Below are positions 18,258-26,648 of a stretch of 64,000 nt of DNA, piece after piece; position 1 is the first letter of the stretch, and each line of letters begins with the position of its first letter. This DNA is from Kordia sp. SMS9 (GTDB lineage: Bacteria; Bacteroidota; Bacteroidia; Flavobacteriales; Flavobacteriaceae). The notes beneath the pieces are model-generated. The model saw only the letters and a list, made by a program, of their open reading frames with translations. It made no database searches and was not told where the DNA came from. The stretch covers positions 4,860,001 through 4,924,000 of the forward strand of contig NZ_CP031153.1 in assembly GCF_003352465.1 (NCBI RefSeq), written 5' to 3'. A program made the position numbers and the translations under genes.

Positions 18258-18931
18258 TTAGGTTTGTCTTTTCGAGTGGCAAATCTCCGATTCGTTGTAT
18301 CGAGAAAAGCTGTGAAACGAAATAGGTATTAGTGTAACTTCAAAGGAAAAACAGTTTCCAAAAGAAACAGATTGCCACTCTCCAAACAAGTTGGAGATCG
18401 CAATGACGTTTCTCAGAAGTATTGAGATATTAGTATTTAGAAGTTTCCAATGTAATTCGTGCGGAGGCAGGAATCCAAATACGTCAAAGTAGTTTCTGAA
18501 ATAGAAACAGAATTATAAACAAAAGAAACAAAACCGTCTTTTCGAGTGGCGAATCTCTGATTCGTTGTATCGGGAAAAGCTGTGAAACGAAAAGTTGTTC
18601 GAAGTGCTTCTCGATACAATTTTTTTCCGCTTCACTCCAAAAAATCACTCGAAGTGACGTTTGGATTTACGATTTCAGATTGATGATTTTTTTGATACAT
18701 CGTTATAAATATTCGTGCATTCGTGACAAAAAATAATACGCATTTTCAACGTCGTTTGTATTTGTCATAAAAATTGAAGTGGCGCTTGTAAAAACTAAAA
18801 AAAGTACATGCTTTTATCTTTAAACCGTTCAATTATTAAAATTCTGATGTTAAATTACGAATCAAGTATAAATTCATCATTTTTTTAGGTCGATTTTTCA
18901 TAAATTCGCAATCAATTTAAGAAAAACTAAA
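18258..18931. repeat. Gene-free gap built from several dispersed repeat types
   Basis: No gene is seen in these 674 nt. Two copies of a TTTTCGAGTGGC ... GATTCGTTGTATCG element followed by GAAAAGCTGTGAAACGAAA lie at 18266-18322 and 18537-18594. The second runs into an inverted arm, CTTCTCGATACAAT to ATCACTCGAAGTGACGT, at 18606-18660. A TTGGAGATCGCAATGACG segment lies near 18390-18407 and GCGGAGGCAGGAATCC near 18460-18475, the latter echoed near 31143-31155. The last 250 nt are plain AT-rich sequence leading to gcvT. Confidence 0.7.
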
Positions 18932-20014
18932 ATGAAGGATACAGCTCTTACTAAAATTCACGAAGCATTGGGTGCTAAAATGGTTCCTTTTGCAGGATAT
19001 AACATGCCTGTACAGTACGAAGGCGTTAATGTTGAACACGAAACAGTTCGTAACGGCGTGGGTGTTTTTGATGTAAGTCACATGGGCGAATTTGTGATTT
19101 CTGGACCGAATGCGTTGGCATTAATACAAAAAATCGCAACCAATGACGCTTCTAAATTGGTGGACGGAAAAGCGCAATACAGTTGCATGCCTAACAATGA
19201 TGGTGGAATTGTGGACGATTTAATCATCTACAGAGTGAATGAAGAGAAGTATATTTTAGTCGTAAATGCTTCCAATATTGAAAAAGACTGGAACTGGATT
19301 TCAAGTCATAACGATGTAGGAGCTGAAATGCGCGATGTGTCTGACAACTATTCTTTATTGGCAATTCAAGGACCAAAAGCCGTGGAAGCGATGCAGTCTT
19401 TAACGGAAGTTGACTTAACAAATATTAAATATTACACATTCCAAATTGCAACCTTTGCAGGTGTTGAAAACGTCATTGTTTCTGCAACTGGATATACAGG
19501 TTCGGGTGGATTTGAAATTTACTGTAAAAACGAAGATGTTGCCAAAGTTTGGGAAAAAGTTTTTGAAGCTGGTGCTGATTTTGGCATCAAGCCGATTGGT
19601 TTGGCAGCGCGTGATACCTTGCGCTTGGAAATGGGGTATTGCTTGTATGGAAATGATATTGACGATACCACATCTCCAATTGAAGCAGGTTTGGGTTGGA
19701 TTACGAAATTTACGAAAGATTTTGTAAATCGTGAAGCAATTGAAAGTCAGAAAAAACTAGGGACAGCACGCAGATTGGTCGCTTTTGAAATGCAAGATCG
19801 CGGTATTCCGAGACAAGGATATGATATTGTAGACGGAAACGGTAATATTATTGGAAATGTAACATCCGGAACCATGTCACCTTCTATGAAAGTGGGTATT
19901 GGCTTAGGATATGTACCAACCGTTTTTAAAGATGTAGGTAGCATTGTTTACATTCAAATTCGTAAAAAAAGAGTACCTGCAAAAGTGGTGAAACTTCCTT
20001 TTTATAAAAAATAG
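18932..20014 (+). CDS. gcvT: Aminomethyltransferase (glycine cleavage system T protein)
   Basis: Tetrahydrofolate-dependent T protein of glycine cleavage: takes the aminomethyl group from lipoylated GcvH and releases ammonia and methylene-THF. 360 residues, the usual length. Recognised from MVPFAGYNMPVQYEG, GVFDVSHMGEF, LVVNASNIEKDWNWI, the substrate-binding YTGSGGFEIYC and GLAARDTLRLEMGYCLYGND. No gcvH or gcvP adjoins it, a common arrangement in this phylum. The next gene starts 12 nt downstream and is probably co-transcribed. Confidence 0.96.
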   Translation: MKDTALTKIHEALGAKMVPFAGYNMPVQYEGVNVEHETVRNGVGVFDVSHMGEFVISGPNALALIQKIATNDASKLVDGKAQYSCMPNNDGGIVDDLIIYRVNEEKYILVVNASNIEKDWNWISSHNDVGAEMRDVSDNYSLLAIQGPKAVEAMQSLTEVDLTNIKYYTFQIATFAGVENVIVSATGYTGSGGFEIYCKNEDVAKVWEKVFEAGADFGIKPIGLAARDTLRLEMGYCLYGNDIDDTTSPIEAGLGWITKFTKDFVNREAIESQKKLGTARRLVAFEMQDRGIPRQGYDIVDGNGNIIGNVTSGTMSPSMKVGIGLGYVPTVFKDVGSIVYIQIRKKRVPAKVVKLPFYKK

Positions 20015-20026
20015 CAATTTTTACTT

Positions 20027-20848
20027 TTGAATAGAATTTTAATATTAGGAGCGAGCGGATATATTGGTCAGGCGATTTACAAAGAGCTCTGCTCCTATTT
20101 TGATGTATACGGTACGTTTTACAGCAACAAATCGTTTGCGAAAAATCAGCATTTTATTCGGTATGATTTGGATTATGATGGTATTGACGAAATTGTGACA
20201 CAAGTGCAACCCACCATCATTATTTCTACCTTGCGTGGCGATTTTGCCGCACAGATTGAAGCACATATTTTTTTAACAGAATATGTAAAAACAAAACCCT
20301 GCAAACTCTTCTTTTTATCGTCTGCCAATGTGTTTGATGCATACAGCAGTTATCCATCGTATGAATACGATAAAACCCTTTCAGAAAGCATCTACGGAAA
20401 ACTTAAAATTCGTATTGAAAATATGTTGATGCGTTTGCCGCAGAAAAAATATGCGATCATTCGTTTGCCGATGGTTTTTGGGCACAATTCGCCGCGAATC
20501 CTAGAAATAAAGCAATGCTTGGAAGAAAACGTTCCTATTGAAGTGTTTCCGAATTTGGTAATGAATACCATTTCTGATAAAAAACTCACACAGCAAATTC
20601 ACTACATGATCAATCGACGTAAAAGTGGAATTTTTCACTTAGGTGCCGAAGATTTAATTCATCATGAAGAATTTTACGAAGAAATTTTAAAAAGCCTGAA
20701 CGTAGAAAAACCGTTATTTAAAAACGTGTATACATCCAATTTTGATCGTTTTTTAGCCGTTTTGCCAAAAGATAATAAATTACCGAAGCATTTGGCAACA
20801 ACGAATCAAGAGACTTTAGAGTATATTTCTGGAAAAATTAAAGAGTGA
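20027..20848 (+). CDS. NAD-dependent epimerase/dehydratase-like (extended SDR) protein
   Basis: 273 residues, Rossmann protein starting at TTG with the nucleotide-binding G-x-x-G-x-x-G in RILILGASGYIGQAIY. It is of the RfbD/dTDP-4-dehydrorhamnose-reductase type by layout: the strand FFLSSANVFDAYSS carries the Ser/Thr position, YEYDKTLSESIYGKLK supplies a Tyr-x-x-x-Lys-like region, and YAIIRLPMVFGHNSPR follows. The exact substrate cannot be read. It lies 12 nt after gcvT, so it is probably translated from the same transcript; no functional link to glycine cleavage is evident. Confidence 0.8.
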   Translation: MNRILILGASGYIGQAIYKELCSYFDVYGTFYSNKSFAKNQHFIRYDLDYDGIDEIVTQVQPTIIISTLRGDFAAQIEAHIFLTEYVKTKPCKLFFLSSANVFDAYSSYPSYEYDKTLSESIYGKLKIRIENMLMRLPQKKYAIIRLPMVFGHNSPRILEIKQCLEENVPIEVFPNLVMNTISDKKLTQQIHYMINRRKSGIFHLGAEDLIHHEEFYEEILKSLNVEKPLFKNVYTSNFDRFLAVLPKDNKLPKHLATTNQETLEYISGKIKE

Positions 20849-20990
20849 TTGTAAAGATCAAATCAAAGTCAATTACATTATATCCTAAAAACAAGACCAT
20901 TTTCAAGCATTTTCACCTAATTTCCTACGTAAAAAGCAAAAGATTCGTTAAATTCGTACACTAACGGTTCTACAAATTCTATTTGCATCC

Positions 20991-23012
20991 ATGCACACTT
21001 TTTTACGTTTTATACTGCTCTTTGTCGCAACAACTTCGTTTGCACAAGTAGATTCTTCTTTCTGCAACAAATCTCGTTTGATTTTGACGATGTTAGATAA
21101 GAATCACTACAAACCCAAAACGATAAATAACGACTTTTCAAGCTATGTTTTTGATAAACTTTTGGAACGTTTGGACGATCGCCGTTTGTTGTATTCGCAA
21201 GCAGATATAGAAGTATTAGCGCCATTAAAAGATCAATTGGACGATTATTTGCGAAATGGGGAATGTGACTTTATCAGTGAGTTTACTGTTTTTTATGAGA
21301 AACATCTCAAAGAAGCAAAACAAACAATTGAAACTTTAGAAAAAACAAAGCTAGATTTTTCTGGAAAAGACACGGTAACCTATGGAAGTTTTAAAGAAAA
21401 ATCGCGCTTCTCTATATCACCCAAAACACTTCAAAAACGCTGGTCTAAAAAGATTAGAGTCGATATGATTCGCGATTATTTATCGTTGAGCAATCCATCA
21501 AACTTCAATAAAATAAAAGCACAGCTCAAACAAAAAGTTATTGCGGAAAACAAATGCTTTATTGTAGATAAATTGCAAGCGGTGAACGGATTGCAATCAT
21601 ATGTAGAAACTACATTTTTAGATGTTGTGTGCACCTATTTTGATCCACACAGTAGCTTTTTTGATCCAACAGACAATGCAACATTCATGAATTCTATCAG
21701 CACAGAAACCAGTTCTATTGGTGTATGGTTTTCCAAAAATAACGATGGAAAAATTGTCGTTTCTGGCTTGCAAACTGGAAGTACCGCTTGGAAAGAAAAA
21801 GAAATCAGCGCAGGCGATTTAGTGCTATCACTAGAAGCAAATGATACCAAACTCAGCACAACCTGTCTGTCATTGATAAGTCTGTACGACTTCATAAATG
21901 ATGAAAATAATAAAACAATCACGATCAACTTTTTGACTGATAAAAACTTGAATAAAACGGTCGTTTTACGCAAAGAAAATTTAAAAATTGAAGAAAATGC
22001 AGTCAATAGTTTTATCCTTAAAGGGAAAAAAGATATTGGCTATATTTCCTTGCCCAGTTTTTATACGAATGCAGATTATGGTTTTGGAAGTGCCAATGAT
22101 ATCGCGAAAGAATTGTTCAAACTTAATGCGGTTGATATTGACGGATTGATTTTGGATTTGCGTGGCAACGGCGGCGGTTCTATGAAGCAAGCCATTGATT
22201 TATCGGGCATGTTTATTGACAAAGGTCCTTTGGGGATTTACCGCGATCAACAAAACGAAAAACGCATTGTCAAAGATTTGAATCGGGGAACATTGTTTAC
22301 CAAACCGTTGGTGATTTTGATTAACAACGAAAGTGCTTCTGCCTCCGAATTTATCGCAGCTGCTTTGCGCGATCACAACAGAGCTATTTTGGTGGGAAGT
22401 CGCACGTATGGCAAAGGAACCATTCAACAGATTATGCCGTTGCAAAGTGAAGAAGGTTTTTTACGAATTACCATTGAAAAAATGTATGGTTTTAAAGGCA
22501 ATTCGCATCAAGCAGTTGGCATTCGACCTGATATTGAATTCCCAAATTTATTGACAGGAATTGAAGATGGCGAAAACGGAAATGCAAATGTGATTGTGAG
22601 CGATACCATTCAAAAAAATGTCTATTTTAAAATTCCAGAAGCAGCAACATACGACAATTTACGTACCAAAAGTATGGCGCGCATAAAACAAAACAAAGCT
22701 GCTGCTACCATCAAAGAAATCAACACCAATCTGAAAAATTATTTACATAGCGAACGTGTATTACTGTTATCTGTGGAAGGAATTCAAGAAGACATGGACA
22801 GATTTAACGCTATTTTTGAAAAATCGGACGATATTGAAATGACTCACGAGACTTTTGAAGTTGTAAATTTAGAAGATTACAAAGAAATTTTAGCCTACAA
22901 TAAAAACAAAGCCAAAGAGAATTCGTATGCGATTAAGAGCATTCAAACTGATCATGAAATTGAAGAAACCTATCGTATTCTTTCAGATTATATTCAACAA
23001 CTCACCAATTAA
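20991..23012 (+). CDS. Carboxy-terminal processing protease (S41 family)
   Basis: 673 residues with a signal peptide (MHTFLRFILLFVATTSFAQ), so exported. It has an N-terminal helical region, a PDZ domain (about 225-320) with SIGVWFSKNNDGKIVVSGL, and an S41 catalytic domain. The Ser-Lys dyad is Ser450 in NNESASASEF and Lys475 in SRTYGKGTIQ, exactly 25 apart as in the family. A long C-terminal tail of about 160 residues follows. Such proteases trim or degrade envelope proteins from their C-termini; the large tail puts it in the Prc/Tsp subgroup. The next gene follows within 4 nt, suggesting a partner. Confidence 0.93.
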   Translation: MHTFLRFILLFVATTSFAQVDSSFCNKSRLILTMLDKNHYKPKTINNDFSSYVFDKLLERLDDRRLLYSQADIEVLAPLKDQLDDYLRNGECDFISEFTVFYEKHLKEAKQTIETLEKTKLDFSGKDTVTYGSFKEKSRFSISPKTLQKRWSKKIRVDMIRDYLSLSNPSNFNKIKAQLKQKVIAENKCFIVDKLQAVNGLQSYVETTFLDVVCTYFDPHSSFFDPTDNATFMNSISTETSSIGVWFSKNNDGKIVVSGLQTGSTAWKEKEISAGDLVLSLEANDTKLSTTCLSLISLYDFINDENNKTITINFLTDKNLNKTVVLRKENLKIEENAVNSFILKGKKDIGYISLPSFYTNADYGFGSANDIAKELFKLNAVDIDGLILDLRGNGGGSMKQAIDLSGMFIDKGPLGIYRDQQNEKRIVKDLNRGTLFTKPLVILINNESASASEFIAAALRDHNRAILVGSRTYGKGTIQQIMPLQSEEGFLRITIEKMYGFKGNSHQAVGIRPDIEFPNLLTGIEDGENGNANVIVSDTIQKNVYFKIPEAATYDNLRTKSMARIKQNKAAATIKEINTNLKNYLHSERVLLLSVEGIQEDMDRFNAIFEKSDDIEMTHETFEVVNLEDYKEILAYNKNKAKENSYAIKSIQTDHEIEETYRILSDYIQQLTN

Positions 23013-23016
23013 ATTT

Positions 23017-24060
23017 ATGAAATTACAATACTTAAAAACACTTCTTATAATGTTATGTGTATGTGCGTTTCAAACTTCGACCGCACAAAGTTTTAAAAAC
23101 CCGAACGAATATTTATCTTTTGTTGGAAAAGAGAATAAAAAAATCAGCAAAAGCATGTGGAAATATACCAAATCGGTTGCCCACAGTAAAAGCGCACGCA
23201 GAATTGAAGGCGATCGCAAACGCTTGATCAAATCGTTGGAACGCGCGATAATTACTATTAAAAAAGCCAAACCTTTTGAAGGTGAAGACGATTACAAAAA
23301 CCAGGTGTTAGCATACATGGATTTGCGCACGAAAATTCTACAAAATGATTACGCAAAAATTGTAGACATGAAAGAAGTTGCCGAACAATCTTACGATTTT
23401 ATGGAAGCGTATATTTTGGCGCAAAAAAAGGTAGACGAACGCATGCAAGAAGCCCAAGAATCGTATGAAAAAGCCTTGGAGGCTTATGCGGCAAGAAACA
23501 ATATTGAACTGATTGAATCAGAAACAGAACTTGGAAAAAAGATGCAAATTTCCAATGAGGTTTTTGAACATAGAAATTCGGTGTATTTGGTATTTTTCAA
23601 AAGTAACATTCAAGAGAGCTTCTTAATGGACGCTTTGTCTAAAAGTGATATTAGCGCCATCCAACAAAACATGAACGCTTTGCAAAGTTTTGCCAAAGAA
23701 GGCTTGCAAGATCTCGATACGGTTTCGACGTATAAAGAAGATCTTTCGCTTGTAAAAGCTACTAAAAAAGCCTTGGAATTTTACTTGGAAGAAACACAAA
23801 ATGAAATGCCAAAAATGCTTGAATTTTTCTTACTGAATGAAAAGTTTAACGCGATCAAAGAAGCAATTGATAAGAAAAAAGCGAAAGATCGAACCAAAAA
23901 AGAAATCGATCAATACAATAACATGGTCAAGAAAATTAACAAAGCCATCAACGATTTCAACAAAACCAACGAGCAATTAAATAAAAAAAGAACTAAAATT
24001 ATTCAGCAATGGAATGACGCTTCGGCAAAATTTTTAAGCCGACATATTCCAAAAGAATAA
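23017..24060 (+). CDS. Exported coiled-coil protein of unknown function, coupled to the S41 protease
   Basis: 347 residues from the ATG at 23017, where a signal peptide (KTLLIMLCVCAFQTSTAQ) begins; an in-frame start further upstream would lie inside the protease gene and spoil that signal. The mature protein is almost entirely charged helix, rich in Lys and Glu, with probable coiled coils around 95-140, 150-200 and 260-330. There are no catalytic motifs. It starts 4 nt after the protease stop, a spacing that suggests translational coupling, so it may be an adaptor, lid or substrate of the protease. I do not recognise the family. Confidence 0.8.
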   Translation: MKLQYLKTLLIMLCVCAFQTSTAQSFKNPNEYLSFVGKENKKISKSMWKYTKSVAHSKSARRIEGDRKRLIKSLERAIITIKKAKPFEGEDDYKNQVLAYMDLRTKILQNDYAKIVDMKEVAEQSYDFMEAYILAQKKVDERMQEAQESYEKALEAYAARNNIELIESETELGKKMQISNEVFEHRNSVYLVFFKSNIQESFLMDALSKSDISAIQQNMNALQSFAKEGLQDLDTVSTYKEDLSLVKATKKALEFYLEETQNEMPKMLEFFLLNEKFNAIKEAIDKKKAKDRTKKEIDQYNNMVKKINKAINDFNKTNEQLNKKRTKIIQQWNDASAKFLSRHIPKE

Positions 24061-24069
24061 TACAACATA

Positions 24070-24077
24070 TATATTTG
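24070..24077 (+). promoter_or_regulatory. Putative -7 box of yebC
   Basis: TATATTTG matches TAnnTTTG 23 nt before the yebC ATG, but no clear TTG is found at -33. Confidence 0.35.
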
Positions 24078-24100
24078 TAAAAATAAAAAGCACACGCATA

Positions 24101-24811
24101 ATGGGAAGAGCATTTGAATTTAGAAAAGCACGAAAAATGAAACGTTGGTCAGCAATGGCAAAAACTTTTACCCGAATTGGGAAAGATATTGTCATGGCGG
24201 TAAAAGAAGGTGGACCGAATCCTGAAACAAATTCGAGATTGCGTGCGGTAATTCAGAATGCAAAAGCTGCCAACATGCCAAAAGACAATGTGGAGCGTGC
24301 AATAAAGAAAGCATCTGACAAAAATACGGATAACTACAAAGAAGTATTGTTTGAAGGCTACGGACCTCACGGAATTGCAGTATTGGTAGAAACTGCTACG
24401 GACAATAATAACAGAACAGTTGCCAATGTGCGTAGTTATTTTAACAAATGTGATGGGAATTTAGGGACGCAAGGTTCAGTAGAATTCATGTTTGATCATA
24501 CGTGTAACTTCCGAATTCCCGCAGAAGGACAAGATCCTGAAGAGTTGGAATTAGAATTTATTGATTTTGGTGTAGAAGAAGTCTTTGCTGATGAAGATGG
24601 TATTTTATTATACGGCCCTTTTGAAAGTTTCGGTGCTATTCAGAAAGAATTGGAAAACAGAGAAATTGAAATATTATCCTCTGGTTTTGAGCGCATTCCA
24701 CAAGTCACGAAAACGTTAGACGAAGAGCAAACCGCAGACATTGAAAAGTTGTTGGAAAAGCTGGAAGACGATGACGATGTTCAAAATGTGTATCACACGA
24801 TGGCGGAATAA
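24101..24811 (+). CDS. yebC: YebC/PmpR-family protein
   Basis: 236 residues, the family length. The N-terminus GRAFEFRKARKMKRWSAMAK, the segment KAANMPKDNVERAIKKA, the YEGYGPHGIAVLVE-like FEGYGPHGIAVLVETATDNN and the acidic middle domain identify it. Members have been described as DNA-binding transcription regulators and more recently as translation factors that relieve ribosome stalling at polyproline stretches; the sequence does not decide between these. It is a single gene between the protease pair and a strong terminator. Confidence 0.94.
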   Translation: MGRAFEFRKARKMKRWSAMAKTFTRIGKDIVMAVKEGGPNPETNSRLRAVIQNAKAANMPKDNVERAIKKASDKNTDNYKEVLFEGYGPHGIAVLVETATDNNNRTVANVRSYFNKCDGNLGTQGSVEFMFDHTCNFRIPAEGQDPEELELEFIDFGVEEVFADEDGILLYGPFESFGAIQKELENREIEILSSGFERIPQVTKTLDEEQTADIEKLLEKLEDDDDVQNVYHTMAE

Positions 24812-24831
24812 CTTCAGATTTAAAAACATAT

Positions 24832-24869
24832 AAAAAACCACGCTCTTTTCTAATAAAGCGTGGTTTTTT
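24832..24869 (+). terminator. Rho-independent terminator of yebC
   Basis: A perfect 13-bp stem (24832-24844 with 24857-24869) contains CCACGCT/AGCGTGG and ends in a T run, 21 nt after the yebC stop. Confidence 0.93.
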
Positions 24870-24998
24870 GGTTTTATAAATGTGTAATCAACATTTTATC
24901 TAAAAAAATCTATTTACAATAGTACAACTACGGAATCACCGTAAGCAAATTATTTTTAGAATAGATACTTTTATATCATAACCAAAAACCCTGTAATC

Positions 24999-25187
24999 AT
25001 GTTAAAAAATATTCGTAAACTCCAAGGAACTAAAGAATTGGAAAAATCTACACAGAGAAACATCTTAGGTGGATTAAGAGCAGCTGCTAGATGTAAATCT
25101 CAATCAGATTGTTCAATTGATCAAATTTGTCAAAACGGAAGATGTTTCAATTGTTTTGATCCTAGAACTGGATATTGGTTTTGTTAA
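24999..25187 (+). CDS. Double-Gly leader peptide with six-Cys core (bacteriocin- or RiPP-like)
   Basis: 62 residues. The leader MLKNIRKLQGTKELEKST ends at ILGG (24-25), the form of ComC/class-II-bacteriocin-like leaders found in many Flavobacteriia and cleaved by C39 peptidase exporters. The remaining 37 residues hold six Cys at 32, 38, 44, 49, 52 and 62, including CSIDQICQNGRC, so a disulfide-bonded mini-protein is likely; an aromatic Cys end (GYWFC) closes it. It is flanked by terminators and repeats and has no modification or transport genes beside it, so processing enzymes would act from elsewhere. Confidence 0.75.
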   Translation: MLKNIRKLQGTKELEKSTQRNILGGLRAAARCKSQSDCSIDQICQNGRCFNCFDPRTGYWFC

Positions 25188-25316
25188 ATATCAATAATAC
25201 GGTTTTACCTTACAAAATGTATCAGTTTTTAAATCTTTAAATCAAAAAACTAAAGTACATTTACATCATAATTAGTTTATTAAAATTTTAATCGGACTTA
25301 AAATTTGAGTGTTAGC

Positions 25317-25438
25317 GCATAAAAAATACTAAAGAGAGAAATTGTCGAAAATTTGTATCATTTTTTCATATGTGAATTATTAAGTTAATACTAAGTTTTC
25401 TTCAAATTTAATCGAGACATTTCTCTCTTTTTTTATGC
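25317..25438. repeat. Long imperfect inverted repeat
   Basis: Outer arms GCATAAAAAA ... AGAGAGAAATTGTCG (from 25317) and CGAGACATTTCTCTC ... TTTTTTATGC (to 25438) are complementary over about 35 nt each with a few mismatches and a small bulge. They enclose an AT-rich middle of about 50 nt. As RNA this would make a long stem. The right arm carries a T7 run on the plus strand, so it could terminate transcription, encode a small RNA, or be a remnant of a small mobile element. Confidence 0.6.
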
Positions 25439-25552
25439 AATCCTTTATCTTTTTTTTCTTCTCTATAGACTTATACCAATTTACACATAAGACATCTAAG
25501 ATTTTTAAATTGTTTCAAAAAAGTATGATTGTTTAGATATTTTTTAATCGTT

Positions 25553-26100
25553 TGGGAAGATTCCGTCCTACGACGGAATAATTCAACTAACAACTTTAAA
25601 TTCGCGCTATGCGCTTTTGAAAAATATTCATTCAAAGAAAAAAGCGAATCCTTAAAAATAATCGATTTATCATGGGGAAAGATACCGTCCTGCGACGGCA
25701 TTAATTCAACTAACAACTTTCAATTCGCGCTATGCGCTTTTGAAAATAGTTCTTCAAACAAAAAATAGAATCCTCAATAAAAAATGATTTATCATGGGGA
25801 AGATTCCGTCCTGCGACGGAATAATTCAACTAACAATTTTCAATTCGCGCTATGCGCTTTTGAAAAATATTCATTCAAAGAAAAAAGCGAATCCTTAAAA
25901 ATAATCGATTTATCATGGGGAAAGATACCGTCCTGCGACGGCATTAATTCAACTAACAATTTTCAATTCGCGCATTGCGCTTTTGAAAAATAGTTCTTCA
26001 AACAAAAAATAGAATCCTCAATAAAAAATGATTTATCATGGGGAAGATTCCGTCCTGCGACGGAATAATTCAACTAACAACTTTAAATGCACTTTTCAAG
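25553..26100. repeat. Five-unit tandem array, ~121-bp period with alternating A/B units
   Basis: Units begin near 25553, 25674, 25796, 25917 and 26040 (spacings 121, 122, 121, 123). Each starts GGGGAA, has a small palindrome CCGTCCTGCGACGG, then AATTCAACTAACAA, then TTCGCGCTATGCGCTTTTG. Units alternate: one type reads GATTCCGTC/GACGGAATAATTC and the other GATACCGTC/GACGGCATTAATTC, and the spacers also alternate, so the true duplication unit is about 243 bp. The last unit is truncated. It lies immediately downstream of rnpB on the minus strand. Open frames across it are by-products of repetition. Confidence 0.88.
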
Positions 26101-26125
26101 TTTTTTAAAGTTGAGTTTCATTAAA

Positions 26126-26479
26126 AAGCAGGCTGTAAGCCGAATCCTGTCGAGCCTTATCATTTATCTAAAATTACTGTTACCAATAACTTTTATCTGC
26201 CTACCCTTGAGCATCGAACGTGCCGTTCTCATCGCTCATTTACATGGCATTGCACCTCGTAGAGTTTACCTGATTTCACTACAGCATTACCTGTACATTC
26301 TTTCTGCTGCACTTGTCCTCGCCTTACGACGGACGGATGTTATCCGCTACAATTGCACTATGGTGTTCGGACTTTCCTCCTTGTCCCAAACTTGATTTGG
26401 GATCTTTTCATTTTATCTCTCGATATTTTGAGAAGATGCCGAAACAAGTTCGGCACACGGCGATAAGGTAGCCTGCTTG
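26126..26479 (-). ncRNA. rnpB: RNase P RNA component
   Basis: Catalytic RNA that removes 5' leaders from pre-tRNAs. Read on the minus strand, the 5' end AAGCAGGC pairs with the 3' end GCCTGCTT (P1). The universally conserved GGAGGAAAGTCCGAACACC lies near the 5' side, ACAGGTAATGCTGTAG and GAAATCAGGTAAACTC in the middle, and ACAGGATTCGGCTTACAG at the 3' end, all diagnostic of bacterial type A. About 354 nt; the exact ends are estimated from P1. It is divergent from dnaX, and the tandem array starts about 25 nt beyond its 3' end. Confidence 0.95.
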
Positions 26480-26483
26480 CCGA

Positions 26484-26491
26484 CAAAAGTA
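26484..26491 (-). promoter_or_regulatory. -7 box of rnpB
   Basis: On the minus strand TACTTTTG lies about 5 nt before the expected RNase P RNA 5' end, the right place for a Bacteroidota -7 element. No clear -33 TTG is seen. Confidence 0.6.
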
Positions 26492-26616
26492 CTGCTTTGT
26501 TTGAAAATAAGACGTATGTTGCTAAAAATATCTTTTCTATGAAATTTGATCAAAAACTGTTGATAAAAAGAAACAACTAACTCCTCATTTGCTAGGTTTG
26601 ATTAGATATGTATTAG

Positions 26617-26624
26617 TATATTTG
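26617..26624 (+). promoter_or_regulatory. Putative -7 box of dnaX
   Basis: TATATTTG lies 24 nt before the dnaX ATG. A TTTG occurs upstream, but with a spacer of about 16 nt, shorter than ideal. Confidence 0.5.
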
Positions 26625-26648
26625 TCCCTATAAGATTACCCTATTTTT

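Noticed and set aside
22927..23016. Longer start for the coiled-coil protein after the S41 protease
   Set aside because: It would lie within the protease gene and bury the signal peptide that starts at 23017.
25529..25993. Two open frames of 69-79 codons across the ~121-bp tandem array
   Set aside because: They repeat the same residues because the DNA repeats, lack a start context or leader, and their ends fall at arbitrary points in the unit; the array is best read as non-coding.
25553..26100. CRISPR array or attachment-site cluster
   Set aside because: Spacer segments are themselves repeated in alternating form and no integrase or cas gene is near.
26087..26395. A 102-codon plus-strand frame
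   Set aside because: It runs antisense through the RNase P RNA gene and has no protein-like features.
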